From Hofstenia miamia (Eukaryota; Xenacoelomorpha; Acoela): a DNA stretch of 64,000 nucleotides. Both the position numbers and the translations under genes were made by a program. Within the stretch, counting starts at the first letter, position 1. Every line of letters begins with the position of its first letter. This document shows positions 21,402 to 32,939 of this stretch, piece after piece. The stretch covers positions 285,999 through 349,998 of the forward strand of contig SCFE01000013.1 in NCBI GenBank assembly GCA_004352715.1, written 5' to 3'. The notes under the pieces were generated by a model, which worked only from the letters and a program-made list of their open reading frames with translations, was not told where the DNA came from and did not search any database.

Positions 21402-22401
21402 NNNNNNNNNNNNNNNNNNNNNNNNNNNNNNNNNNNNNNNNNNNNNNNNNNNNNNNNNNNNNNNNNNNNNNNNNNNNNNNNNNNNNNNNNNNNNNNNNNN
21501 NNNNNNNNNNNNNNNNNNNNNNNNNNNNNNNNNNNNNNNNNNNNNNNNNNNNNNNNNNNNNNNNNNNNNNNNNNNNNNNNNNNNNNNNNNNNNNNNNNNN
21601 NNNNNNNNNNNNNNNNNNNNNNNNNNNNNNNNNNNNNNNNNNNNNNNNNNNNNNNNNNNNNNNNNNNNNNNNNNNNNNNNNNNNNNNNNNNNNNNNNNNN
21701 NNNNNNNNNNNNNNNNNNNNNNNNNNNNNNNNNNNNNNNNNNNNNNNNNNNNNNNNNNNNNNNNNNNNNNNNNNNNNNNNNNNNNNNNNNNNNNNNNNNN
21801 NNNNNNNNNNNNNNNNNNNNNNNNNNNNNNNNNNNNNNNNNNNNNNNNNNNNNNNNNNNNNNNNNNNNNNNNNNNNNNNNNNNNNNNNNNNNNNNNNNNN
21901 NNNNNNNNNNNNNNNNNNNNNNNNNNNNNNNNNNNNNNNNNNNNNNNNNNNNNNNNNNNNNNNNNNNNNNNNNNNNNNNNNNNNNNNNNNNNNNNNNNNN
22001 NNNNNNNNNNNNNNNNNNNNNNNNNNNNNNNNNNNNNNNNNNNNNNNNNNNNNNNNNNNNNNNNNNNNNNNNNNNNNNNNNNNNNNNNNNNNNNNNNNNN
22101 NNNNNNNNNNNNNNNNNNNNNNNNNNNNNNNNNNNNNNNNNNNNNNNNNNNNNNNNNNNNNNNNNNNNNNNNNNNNNNNNNNNNNNNNNNNNNNNNNNNN
22201 NNNNNNNNNNNNNNNNNNNNNNNNNNNNNNNNNNNNNNNNNNNNNNNNNNNNNNNNNNNNNNNNNNNNNNNNNNNNNNNNNNNNNNNNNNNNNNNNNNNN
22301 NNNNNNNNNNNNNNNNNNNNNNNNNNNNNNNNNNNNNNNNNNNNNNNNNNNNNNNNNNNNNNNNNNNNNNNNNNNNNNNNNNNNNNNNNNNNNNNNNNNN
22401 N
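21402..22401. other. Assembly gap (1000 N)
   Basis: Run of exactly 1000 N, so the size is nominal. Element B enters from the left on the plus strand. A minus-strand LINE enters from the right. Confidence 0.95.
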
Positions 22402-23065
22402 TATAATATATATATAAATATATTGCACAGAATGCCCAGATGGTCACAGTTCACAGTGAGTTTGAAACGTTTTAACGGAGTCAAACACCAACTCATCACT
22501 AGAGAAAATTTTATCTAGTCGCGAGTTTCCCCTTGTGTTATCGTGTGTGAGCTCAGTAATGTCGCACCAATTGGTGATAACAGACGTGTCAAACTGTTTA
22601 AAATCACCACATAAAATAACTTTAGCTTCCGGGTATTGTTCGCGAAGAGCTTGGAAGCTTCGTCAATTCGTTGTAGTAGGAGACATCAGGAGGAATATAA
22701 ACTGCAACGACAATATAGTTCATATTATCCCAGATGCAGTGGCTCCACAAGATTTCATAATACTCAGAATCCACAATGCTAAGTTGTACGAAGTCGAGGT
22801 GTTCTCTAAAATATATGCAAATACCACCACCTGTCTTTTTCATAGAATTAGAAGAATATTATACCCAGGAATATATGTAAAGTCATCGTCAATATCACTT
22901 GTAAACCAGGTTTCTGCAACACAACAAACGTCAATTGATTGATCACGCATGTCAATGTGTGGATGGGTAATTGCGTTATTTTTCTTGAGTGATTTTGCAT
23001 TTATCGAAAGCAAGTTAAATTTAGGAGTTTCAATGTCTAGTCAATCTCTAGTCGACCGTGGGGTC
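22402..23065 (-). pseudogene. CR1-like LINE ORF2, endonuclease domain
   Basis: Minus-strand segments of an apurinic-type endonuclease, in several frames: a start resembling LLSINAKSLKKNN (about 23020), VCCVAETWFTSDID (about 22930), TGGGICIYFREHLDFVQLS (22843-22622), YIVVAVYIPPDV, and GDFKQFDTSVITNW through DNTRGNSRLDKIF near 22600-22500. The domain would nick target DNA before target-primed reverse transcription. Frameshifts are present. RT would lie in the gap at its 3' side. A second copy is at 35983-36470. Confidence 0.78.
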
Positions 23066-23243
23066 AAATGCGCGTCACCGTGCTCGTGTAAGAGAACTTT
23101 CTGTGCTTCTCCTCAGACGAACAATTGATTCCTGATTCGGATATCCGTTCAAGAAATACCATTTTCAATAAGTTTTCTTCTTTGTCTTAGGATGGCTTTT
23201 TCTTTCAAGATTTCGTCTGCTGTCAAAACCCGGAAATGTATAC

Positions 23244-23935
23244 TCACTCTCCATAGTCTTTCAAGCGTGCCGCCTTGCACAAAACATTCTTTACTGCCCA
23301 GGGGCTTTTGAACTTAACAATTAAAGTCCTCAGTCTATCTGCGTCCTTGTTATATTTTCCCAAGCGATAGGCATGTTGTATTTCATGTTGTTCTTCTCCA
23401 AGAAAGTGTAGTGTTTTCGTGATTGTGTTTTTCTTGTTTGGAAACCATTCTCCCATAGAATGTCCTATCGACTGTTTAACGTTGCTAATCCTTATAGCAT
23501 AGTCAGGTACATTGTCATGTTTCTGCGCCTGGGTGACTGATTGATTATCTGCAGTGCTCATGGTACTGATTTTCTTTGTATCAGTATTGATTCTCAACAA
23601 CATTTCCTTCATGACATCCACTTTGGTATTTATGTTTCCCATGCTGCGTGTTGTCTCTTCATTGATTTTCTTTATCATTCTTTCGTTTTCTTTAAATTTT
23701 CCTCCTCTAAAGAGGACCTTAACTTTCGGGTTGCAAGTTGAGCAAAACCAGTAGGTTGCGATCAAACTTTTGAGTATTTCATGAGCTTCAATAGATATTC
23801 GTCCACAGGTTATGTGAAACCAATGGTCACATCCATCTCATTGTATTGATGGTTCGGTTCATCAGTTATGCATGCATTGTTTGCATTTTGGGCAGTCATC
23901 ATCTGATAGAGATTTATTGGATTTGATTCGGAGTG
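23244..23935 (-). pseudogene. LINE ORF1: PHD-type zinc finger, coiled coil and RNA-binding-like domain
   Basis: Upstream of the endonuclease on the same strand. The N-terminus shows a C4HC3 finger (CPKCKQC, DGCDHWFHITCGR, YWFCSTC) interrupted by TGA TGA and one more TGA. The open part 23765-23244 continues with a Lys/Glu-rich coiled coil (KENERMIKKINEETTRS) and a C-terminal domain (FLGEEQHEIQHAYRLGKYNK, LIVKFKSPWAVKNVL), the pattern of ORF1 proteins in CR1-group elements. It would package the LINE RNA. Confidence 0.75.
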
Positions 23936-24005
23936 AGACTAAACAAAGTGCATATATATTATAATATATTTGCCTGTTTATTATACAGTTTATTAGATTT
24001 CAGTT

Positions 24006-24300
24006 ATGCCCCCAATTTCGCTGTACGACCTCAAAAATTTGAGCGATGCCCAGTTTGCCTCCGCTGTTGGTGGTCTGAAGAAAGACGCCATCATTTCATT
24101 GTTGCGCCAAGCGGTCACTGCTCTCTCTACCTCGACTCCGTCCTCCAATGATGGCCCTGGCGTCATATCATCCTTATCTGAATCCCTTACAAAGCTTTCT
24201 TCTGATGTCTCCTCACTACAATCCCAAATTTTCTCCTACAGTGCTGCTACCTCACGTTCTGTCTCATCTCTCCCCAGTCATCCTGCTCCGAGTTTCACAC
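24006..24300 (+). CDS. Unidentified ORF, N-terminal 98 codons, cut by gap
   Basis: Starts MPPISLYDLKNLSDAQFASA after an AT-rich stretch and runs open into the gap. Residues about 20-40 look helical; about 57-72 (LSESLTKLSSDVSSLQSQ) look like a coiled coil; then a Ser/Thr/Pro-rich part. It is richer in G and C than its surroundings. It faces away from the LINE ORF1 next to it, so it could be ORF1 of a second non-LTR element in head-to-head orientation, or the first exon of a host gene. Confidence 0.45.
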
Positions 24301-25300
24301 NNNNNNNNNNNNNNNNNNNNNNNNNNNNNNNNNNNNNNNNNNNNNNNNNNNNNNNNNNNNNNNNNNNNNNNNNNNNNNNNNNNNNNNNNNNNNNNNNNNN
24401 NNNNNNNNNNNNNNNNNNNNNNNNNNNNNNNNNNNNNNNNNNNNNNNNNNNNNNNNNNNNNNNNNNNNNNNNNNNNNNNNNNNNNNNNNNNNNNNNNNNN
24501 NNNNNNNNNNNNNNNNNNNNNNNNNNNNNNNNNNNNNNNNNNNNNNNNNNNNNNNNNNNNNNNNNNNNNNNNNNNNNNNNNNNNNNNNNNNNNNNNNNNN
24601 NNNNNNNNNNNNNNNNNNNNNNNNNNNNNNNNNNNNNNNNNNNNNNNNNNNNNNNNNNNNNNNNNNNNNNNNNNNNNNNNNNNNNNNNNNNNNNNNNNNN
24701 NNNNNNNNNNNNNNNNNNNNNNNNNNNNNNNNNNNNNNNNNNNNNNNNNNNNNNNNNNNNNNNNNNNNNNNNNNNNNNNNNNNNNNNNNNNNNNNNNNNN
24801 NNNNNNNNNNNNNNNNNNNNNNNNNNNNNNNNNNNNNNNNNNNNNNNNNNNNNNNNNNNNNNNNNNNNNNNNNNNNNNNNNNNNNNNNNNNNNNNNNNNN
24901 NNNNNNNNNNNNNNNNNNNNNNNNNNNNNNNNNNNNNNNNNNNNNNNNNNNNNNNNNNNNNNNNNNNNNNNNNNNNNNNNNNNNNNNNNNNNNNNNNNNN
25001 NNNNNNNNNNNNNNNNNNNNNNNNNNNNNNNNNNNNNNNNNNNNNNNNNNNNNNNNNNNNNNNNNNNNNNNNNNNNNNNNNNNNNNNNNNNNNNNNNNNN
25101 NNNNNNNNNNNNNNNNNNNNNNNNNNNNNNNNNNNNNNNNNNNNNNNNNNNNNNNNNNNNNNNNNNNNNNNNNNNNNNNNNNNNNNNNNNNNNNNNNNNN
25201 NNNNNNNNNNNNNNNNNNNNNNNNNNNNNNNNNNNNNNNNNNNNNNNNNNNNNNNNNNNNNNNNNNNNNNNNNNNNNNNNNNNNNNNNNNNNNNNNNNNN
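24301..25300. other. Assembly gap (1000 N)
   Basis: Nominal-size gap between the ORF starting at 24006 and an (AT)n run at 25301-25315. Confidence 0.95.
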
Positions 25301-25740
25301 ATATATATATATATGATTTTTACGTTATGGGATCCTTTGTTCAGAGCAATTGATTCATATAAAACATGGAGAGAGGTCACAGTATCCTTGGCTTGGTTCA
25401 CATTTATGAGATTTTTGTTCACAGAGAAGCCCAATTCGAACAAAGCAGAGCCAAGGCTCAGAAAAAGTAATTTCTTAATAAAGACATGGAGATCTGAAAA
25501 ATCAGTCCAATTCCCACGATTGTAGAGTGAATCAAATTCATGAACGAACCCATAATTGCTAATACGGCACTGCCATGCATAAAACGTTAATATTGTGTTA
25601 ATATGGCATCAGATTGATCATTGATAATTTAGCTAGCTCTCGCAAAATGTTTTAACAGGTTTGAACATCTGATTGCGAGATTCTTCTTGAGAAAAAGAAG
25701 TTCAGTGTCGTAAGTAAATACTTGTCATTCATTGCTGTTG
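25301..25740. other. No gene seen
   Basis: A short AT repeat followed by AT-rich sequence. Short open frames have no recognisable motif. Confidence 0.4.
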
Positions 25741-26479
25741 TTAAAACTCTAAATGAGTAGGTTGTTTCGATTTAGGTTTACAAAGTTCCATTTTCAAGTA
25801 TTCTGCAATATGTGACCATACTTTTAGAAATCGTTGAACAACTTGGCGATTCTCTGCCCATTGAACAACACAGTATTTGAAGGGAAAACTAGTACAGCCT
25901 TTTAAAGTCGAGTGAACGCCTTGCTGGGGACCCATAAAAAAGATAAAAACCGGAGAGAAGTACCTTTGCAACATTCCAGTCTATTTGTTTGAAGGCAGTC
26001 ATAAAACAATTGTGTAAAAGATGTAGATTGCATTATCCAATATTCATTGTACTACGAAGAGCCAAATCATATGATCGAGCATTGTTAAAATTTGTGAGAA
26101 TGGCCTTGTTCACATTTTGACCATCCATTGTTACTTGGAGCAGTTTTTTGGGGTCTACATCTTCAAAAACCTTCAAAAATTCTCGGGTGATGTCATTGGC
26201 AGTTGCATGTTCCAAGAATAATGAAGTGAAATATCGTGTTCTGGTTTTCTCATTCATAAAAAATCTTATGGTAACATCCAATTAATTTTGGTGAAGATGT
26301 TGATTGAACGACTTATAAAAGCCAAGTACATAATTGTCAGCAGTTTTTAAAAAATTAATCATTTGTTTTCTAACGTAAGGAGCAATCCCATACTTGATAA
26401 AATAAGATGTTTTATCCCTCCCACATCTAAATTCTTTTGCAATTGCACTATCTGGGAATATCACTCCAAATAATTCCAT
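25741..26479 (-). pseudogene. hAT-like transposase-derived protein, fragment
   Basis: Minus strand. CGRDKTSYFIKYGIAPYVRK and ADNYVLGFYKSFN (26479-26282) are followed, after one in-frame TAA, by MDVTIRFFMNEKTRTRYFTS, EHATANDITREFLK and KKLLQVTMDGQNVN (26281-26033). A frameshift follows, then FPFKYCVVQWAENRQVVQRF (25974-25741). This order resembles the uncharacterised hAT-type RNase H-like proteins repeated in many invertebrate genomes; that family assignment is from memory of the pattern. N- and C-terminal parts are missing. The hAT terminus at 27308 lies about 830 bases upstream in its own sense. Confidence 0.55.
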
Positions 26480-27220
26480 TCAAATGATGATTTGATCTGA
26501 AGGTAAGGTGATTTTAACACAATTCAGGCACCAGATAATTTCAGCTTTACGTGTTTCCTTTTGGAATAAAGTGTTTTTGTGCTAGTAGAAGGCGCATTTG
26601 CTGATGATGATCCGAATTGGGAAACAGGTATAAAATTAATTTTGCAAGTCTGCTAGTTTAGATCATTCGACACTGATGTCGTTTCCCATTCATATGAGAT
26701 ACAAGAGAACTGACACCCATAGATGACAGTGCAACATCCTTCATTCACAGCTTACACCTCGAAAATCTTTCATCTAAACAAGATCAGGTACGACAAGTAT
26801 ATAAATATTGATTAAAATCAAGAGATATTTTGAGAATTGACCCTGTGTGGATCTGGCAATCCAATCTTCAAAATGTTTATCTTGTAACCATTATGGATGG
26901 AACACACACTTAGAAGGCACATTTGATTTGATAACGAGTGAAGGCCTTTCAAGAGATGATGTTGGTGTATTCAACGTGTCAATAAATAATAAATCCTCAC
27001 TGCCGACGGATCCGTCATATTAAATCTTAAAAAAATAAATTTCATCAGTATTTCCTTTTTTGAAAAAAATAGCTGGATTGTTTTGAATGGGCATTGCAAT
27101 GCCAGTCACTACATATTGTTGATACAAAAAACCTCAAATCTGTGTGAATCTAATGTCATATGCAGGTGGAGGCAACCACAAAAACGGATACATTTAGCAG
27201 CACAACAAATTAGATTCAAA
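26480..27220. other. No gene seen upstream of the hAT relic
   Basis: AT-rich sequence, probably the decayed 5' part of the hAT element whose terminus is at 27308. No convincing coding segment. Confidence 0.35.
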
Positions 27221-27308
27221 AAAATTTCCAGGCAGTTCAAGGCACCAACTTTGAAATTCCAAACAGCTGAAGGCAGTTCCAAGATTTCTAGGCAGCGCGA
27301 ACACCCTG
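27221..27308 (-). repeat. hAT terminal inverted repeat and subterminal repeats
   Basis: Reads outward on the minus strand as CAGGGTGTTCGCGC, followed inward by motifs of the type GGCAGTTCCAAG and CCAGGCAGTTCAAGG. The same end is at 39135 (CAGGGTGTCCGCGC) and, inverted, at 41203. CAGGG starts with repeated subterminal motifs are typical of hAT transposons. Confidence 0.6.
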
Positions 27309-27329
27309 TTCTATTCACAACGGTTCAAA

Positions 27330-27620
27330 TATTTCATATTCAGATTTACGGACTGGCTTTAAAGATTTTGGCACAAATGTAATAAGCCCACCAACCCTAT
27401 TCGATTTTTAGCAAGAACCTCAAAGTTTTGTCGGTCTGAATTAAATAAAATAGGGTCAATATCAGGCTTAAGCCAGGTTTCCGTAATGAAAAATATTACA
27501 TTTTTTTTCAATTCTTGTAATCAACTTGAAGAAATCATTTTTGTTTGGATTAGGACTTCTAGCATTAAGGTATACATATTTGAAGTTATCGGAATACCTT
27601 TATAATTTCAGTTGAATTTC
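27330..27620 (-). pseudogene. LINE endonuclease fragment
   Basis: The minus strand reads YVYLNARSPNPNKNDFFKLI, then FFITETWLKPDIDPILFN and NFEVLAKNRIG, with frame slips. This is the N-terminal part of an AP-type endonuclease of non-LTR retrotransposons. It ends next to the hAT terminus at 27308. Only about 95 codons remain. Confidence 0.65.
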
Positions 27621-28304
27621 AGATTCCTTAATATTATTAAAAGAATTCCGTTTCAGTAACTAGGCATAAATCATTTAAAATCAAAGTCTGCACGATTATT
27701 TGCAAAATCTACTGATTGTGTTTTACTAGAATTACGTTGCCGTTACAAATATTGCAATAAGGTTTATTTTCATACTAAGTATTCTGAAACTTGAAATAAA
27801 AAGAGTAAGATCATAGTTATGGGTCTAGGTACCACGAACAGAGATTAGATTAGGGATCATAATCTTGTATTTGCTATACATACATCCTAAATAACCTAAA
27901 GCTGCAATGGGATATTTTACTCGTGCGTGTGTGCGTGCCGAATTTGAGCAATATTTATATGGTCACACAAATTTGTAATGAATATTGTCGCCATAGCTTT
28001 TAAGTAAATACGCACTAAGCCGGTATGGCCAAAAAACGCTTAACAAGAAGGAAAGATTTTTTCAGTTGAAAAAGGATGTAGTTATTGCAGACAAAATCAC
28101 TAGTATAAAACCAAAAAATAAAGATTTACGAAGAAGCAAATATAAAACGAATAGTTTCAAAGCTTCGCATCACGTATTTACAATGCTAAGTGATTAAAAT
28201 GAAAACATTCAAGTAACAATTAGTTCGAAGGTCGGTAACAAATTAAAATAATACACAGATAAATGAAAGTGCCAATAATCGAGCAGAGCAAAATTCAAAA
28301 ATAC
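27621..28304. other. Non-coding, AT-rich
   Basis: No gene recognised. If the exon at 28305-28511 is active, its first intron would begin here on the minus strand. Confidence 0.4.
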
Positions 28305-28511
28305 CTGCAGATACTGGATTAGGTAAGGAAGCATAGAGTCATCCTTAAGCACCTCACTCAGTGATGGCTCCAAACACGATCTGCCAGATTTGATGCGTTT
28401 TCCTCGTCGGCAAACGTCAGAACTTGAGATAGCATCAACCCGCGGTGTGTGCTTTTTCAAAACATGTGCTAGAGATATATTAAGCGGACGTCGTCTGCCA
28501 GAAGGCGGCAT
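28305..28511 (-). CDS. AKAP10: AKAP10-like N-terminal exon
   Basis: 69 codons from ATG (MPPSGRRRPLNISLAHVLKK) to YLIQYLQ, with a splice donor CAG|GTATTT exactly at the end (phase 0). GRSCLEPSLSEVLKDDSMLP followed by YLIQYLQ resembles the start of the first RGS domain of D-AKAP2/AKAP10 (GRSCL, then LPYFIQF in vertebrates). The protein tethers protein kinase A and has RGS domains. Exon GC content is clearly above its surroundings. The exons for later parts of the protein lie at 38378-41705 on the same strand, that is upstream of this N-terminal exon, which is the wrong order. Confidence 0.6.
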
Positions 28512-28970
28512 TCATCAATACCTTAAAATGATAGAATAATATAAAATGAACGATTGGTTTTCATTATATCAAAAGTATATTTCTTTATCGAAAAATATTT
28601 CAATTTTATGGCACGAAAATCTACGAATGAAAGCGAATGTTTATTACAGTAAACAGTTTTTGCTTGGCACAAAGTAAATCTTCGAGTTTGTTCGGCTTCC
28701 AAGTGTTAATTGGAAGGTTTGAAATTTCTACGGCACAAAACCATTTGATCTTTAAAGGATCTAGTTTAATGATAATCCAGAACGATACCCAAAACGCGAT
28801 AACTTATCAGAAAGGAAATTTTTTATAGAAAATCAGGGAGTTTTCAATTGTCTATTTTGATAAAAACTGAAAAATATTCCTAAACAACAATGCATTTAAC
28901 TTTCTAGTCACAACTTATATCAAAGAAATTATTATTTCGAAAATAAGAACTCAAAGCTCCATTTGTCGAT
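28512..28970. other. Possible upstream region of the AKAP10-like exon
   Basis: AT-rich; no TATA box or other site can be singled out with confidence. Confidence 0.3.
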
Positions 28971-29385
28971 TAAGAGTCAAAGCAATACACTTCCATTAGA
29001 ATCCAAATTTACAACTAAAAACTAAATATATAAAATATAATAATACGTATGTTATACTTTCGTCTTCATTCACAAAGGTGATCGTTTACGTGCAAAATTT
29101 AATGTTTTTAATGACCAATTAAATGGCCTTTAGCAGTCGTTAATAAATAATGAATAATGTAAATGCAATAAACAAAATGCATGTAATAGCTAAACATTAA
29201 AATCTGCACATAAATTTCTGAAATGAGATAAGTATCTAACGCCAGAAATATTTTTTTTGTAATTTTTAAAAGAAAATTATCAAATTCTAAATCATTGTCG
29301 ATATCAAATTCTAAATATGTAACAATCGGAGCACGGTTGTTAATTAATTCAATCTTGTTCATTATTTTTTTTTACTGAATGAGGG
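28971..29385 (-). pseudogene. Old LINE 3' end
   Basis: Begins TAAGAGTCAAAGCAATACAC, the 3'-end signature shared with 14419, 15211 and 42409. In 29362-29108 it contains a degenerate match to the post-RT region (YLEFDIDNDLEFDNFLLKI, compare YLGVEIDNELTFKKFLLNKI at 15751-16059). More diverged than the other copies. Confidence 0.55.
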
Positions 29386-31600
29386 GGAGGGATTGGTGGA
29401 CAGGAGAATACAATGAATTGCATTTTTTCAATATTAATTCTTGATTGGATTTGAAATAGCTAGGAAAGATTATCAATATCACTTTGTAAATTTTTCATGC
29501 ATCACTGTCAGAATTTATGAGGCAAGGATTACTATTTTTTAAAAAACTATTGAATTTTGCTGCAGTCATTAATACAATAGAATCTCGATTTAGTGCTCCT
29601 CAATTTTTCCGCCCTAATTGACCTGAACGAAGCGATTACTAGTGAAAAATTACGCCACCCCGTGTACCGCCATACGCCATGATTTAGCGCCATCATAAAC
29701 AATAAAATATTTTGCAACAATATGATTTTGCATTGCTATATTTGCCAATGTGAATGGGGAATCCATTTCTGAACAATATTTCGAACATATGTATTGCTGA
29801 ATTGGCATCTAAAATGAAGAGTCCAAATAAATGATTTACTAATCTTAATTAGCACGATGACATTTCAGAAATCGCAATCAGCGCTCTGAACATGCGTGAA
29901 TGTAATTTTGAAAATTTGTCTAAAGTGTATTATTTGTTTATAAGTTATAGGCATTTTTTAAAATAAAACATTAAAAAATCTGAAAAATGTCGTCGGCAGT
30001 TTAATGTTCAAATTATACATTGTCTTTTTTTCTATAATTTTCGTACATATAATAGCAATGTACATTGGGAATCGTCATACATATAATAGTGTAAAATTTA
30101 CAGTTAAACCCCAATTTATCCCAACCTCGCTTAGTGCGAAAATTTGTCTTTGTACATTGAGTGGCGCAAAATCGGTGTTATACTGTATATACAAAGTTGT
30201 TATATCTAAATCTTCATTATCTCCGGAAATCTGTTTTCAACTATACATTGAATAAATGCAAATGATAGATGGTCGCCAAATATATGAAAAAATTTCTCAA
30301 TAATAAAGTAAGGTAAATGAGTAGAACCTGAAGATTTACTAACGCGACATTTTGTAAAACTATTTTAAGGTAGATATGTTAATATGAAATTTAGATTTAC
30401 AATTTGATTGCGTAAGTTCAGATAGAGAAATTCAAGAAAAAGTTATTTAAATGATTTAGTATGTCTTTTTATCTGAAATTCTTTGTTATCAATATAATTT
30501 CTCAAATGTAAATATTGAGCCTATTCGATTTTCCACTGAAACTGTTTAAAAATTTCAACTTTTGTTTAGAAGTTGTCAAAAAATTTAGGCTGTTTTAATG
30601 CTGAATATTTTGCGTGCATTTCTGTGATCTTCCATAATTAGTAAAATTTTTGTTAGATTTATTCAGTTCCTGCTTTCGTTTAGGGACAGTCAATTTAGAT
30701 CGTTCGGCTCGATTTTAGTGAGCCTATTTTCTTTAGTACTTGATTGATCTGTGCGGCAATGTAATTTAACAAGTTGCAAACACAACTTAAATTAAAAATG
30801 TAACCGATTCGAATATTTCAATGTAAATTTTCCATGATTACATCTGAATAATTTTTGAAATCCCTCAAATTAACAAATTTTTAGAAAAAATGTGTAAAAC
30901 AATTCAATTTTGGACATAGATTAAAAGCTTAACCCTAATGCTAATTGAAAATGACGCTCTTGAAAAGATATACGTCACTGAACATTTTTGTTATTGATGG
31001 TATTAAATATCTACTAATGAAATTGATGTATCTACATGTAAACTAAACTTCACAATTTTCTTTTATTTAAATTAATAAGTGTTATTAGCAAGATTAAAGA
31101 ATGAATTCATGCAAAACTGATTTGATGAAGTTTCAGTAATTTGGAAAACTTTAACTTATTTTCTAATTGGGTGTAAATTTACGAAGGTTTAAATATTGGC
31201 GTGTAAGATACAAAAATAAGGCGTTAAATAGAAAACATGATTAATGAACCTTCCACAGGCAAATCACCCATGAAAGTAATAAAATTGATAATTATAATTG
31301 GGAATACACGCAAGTTAGTAACAACAAGCATGGTATTCTGCCCTAGCAATTTTATGGAGTTCAATGAAAAATGGGAGTTTATGAATAAATTTAAGAAAAA
31401 GGATATAGTAATATTAGAGAAATCGAAGTAGATGGCCAAATGCGTGATGGTAAAAACAATTGCATTTAAGCTTTACCTAAAAAAGTACGGAAGTGCCGTA
31501 TATATTTAGACCTAAGGCAAAGTCAATATTCAGTTTTCTCAATACAGATATGTTAGACTTCAACAATGTAATTTGAAATTGGATTCTCATACATCATCTG
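29386..31600. other. AT-rich region with no gene seen
   Basis: No coding signal. Two fossil transposon ends stand out. Sequence like CAATAGAATCTCGATTTAGTGC occurs near 29575, resembling pogo/Tigger-type ends, and a small inverted-repeat element is at 30099. Confidence 0.4.
30099..30187. repeat. Short pogo-like inverted-repeat element (MITE)
   Basis: The left end reads TACAGTTAAACCCCAATTT. The right end, reverse-complemented, reads TACAGTATAACACCGATTT. This gives imperfect terminal inverted repeats with TA at both edges, and only about 89 bases overall. Ends of this type are known from pogo/Tigger DNA transposons. Confidence 0.45.
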
Positions 31601-32470
31601 AATGTCAGTGAAATGCACCAGCATTCAGAGACGCTGGAAGCAACTCAACATTGGGAGGGCAAAGCTCTCTAAGCTTACATGCCAATACATTTTTAATCCT
31701 TCTATATTTAGGATATTTTAATAATTTAATATTATCTTCAATAGCTATATTCGTTTGCCCAATTTGCATATGTACAATTAAGTACAATATTTTTACCACT
31801 TTTGAAAGATGTGCCAAGATTAGACTTCTCATAAGTTAAAAATGCATACTATAAGTATGTTATCTCACTAATATGAATTTTAATAAGCGAAAGGTAAATT
31901 CAACAAATTGTTTAATCTAAGAAGTGAAAGGCATTGTTTTTCAGAACAATGATTATGTAGAGCAGCTTCATAAACAAAAGGCGTTCTAATTCTATGTCAG
32001 TTATCTCAAAAATCAAAACTGAACTGGTCATAGGGAAGAATTATTATTAGACACTGCTTCCGACTTCCAGTTGAAACTTTAAAAGCACAGCAGAATCTCA
32101 AAATGAAGATGATGAAGTTCTTCCGCATTTCCATTAGTGTTCAATTGATCTATGCTATCACCACATTCACAAAGCAGCTAAGCATTTCATGATAACGTGC
32201 TATCAATACATTAAAGTGCACTATGTAGTTTTTGACGATGTAAATAAATGCCAACAAATAAATTGTCTTTCATTGAAGCCAATGTAATTGAACAATTTGA
32301 ATCAAGAAGCTTATTCAAGTATTCTACATGAAGACTATTTAACTCTTTGGCTAGCCTCAAAATTTCCCAGTGCCCTGTATTTGACCAGATCGGATCCAAT
32401 TATAAGCAGTTTTGTATTTAACACCTAGATTATTTGCTAGGCTTCCCCAATCTTCACCTTTGTTAGCAGT
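31601..32470 (-). pseudogene. Possible Tc1/IS630-type transposase relic
   Basis: The minus strand near 32470-32400 reads EDWGSLANNLGVKYKTAYNW, a helix-turn-helix-like start. ELNSLHVEYLNKLLDSNCSI and TLASMKDNLF follow in 32399-32211, resembling the N-terminal region of IS630/Tc1-type transposases. Downstream sequence to 31605 is too decayed to place; the open frame 31832-31605 has no clear match. The family call is tentative. Confidence 0.35.
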
Positions 32471-32690
32471 TTCCACAATGAGCCCATAATTAAATAAAAA
32501 CGTGCTGGTTAAAATTTTTTTTTAAAAAATGTAGGAAATGTTAGCAAAAATTGCAAGTATCACAGTAATATTTATTTACTTTCTATCCCCAGCTTCATAT
32601 TTGGCATATGTTCCATGCTTCAACGTTATTTGATCAACAACATCGATTCTAATGAATGAGAATTATCTTCATTTCTTGTTAAATTTGAAA
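32463..32690 (+). repeat. Left copy of a 228-bp duplication flanking a small gap
   Basis: Appears identical to 32712-32939. With the 21-N gap between them, this looks like two overlapping contig ends that were not merged, so the two copies probably represent one genomic segment. Confidence 0.8.
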
Positions 32691-32711
32691 NNNNNNNNNN
32701 NNNNNNNNNNN
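32691..32711. other. Assembly gap (21 N)
   Basis: Short N run between two copies of the same 228 bases. Confidence 0.95.
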
Positions 32712-32939
32712 TTAGCAGTTTCCACAATGAGCCCATAATTAAATAAAAACGTGCTGGTTAAAATTTTTTTTTAAAAAATGTAGGAAATGTTAGCAAAAAT
32801 TGCAAGTATCACAGTAATATTTATTTACTTTCTATCCCCAGCTTCATATTTGGCATATGTTCCATGCTTCAACGTTATTTGATCAACAACATCGATTCTA
32901 ATGAATGAGAATTATCTTCATTTCTTGTTAAATTTGAAA
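32712..32939 (+). repeat. Right copy of the 228-bp duplication
   Basis: Same sequence as 32463-32690; it continues into new sequence at 32940. Confidence 0.8.

Noticed and set aside
21357-22499. Long open frames across the N gaps (also near 24.3-25.3, 46.8-47.8, 49.6-50.6 and 56.6-57.6 kb)
   Set aside because: They consist almost entirely of unknown bases.
31237-31431. Plus-strand 64-codon ORF as a small gene
   Set aside because: No recognisable motif, no splice or start context, and an equally long frame exists on the other strand; likely chance.
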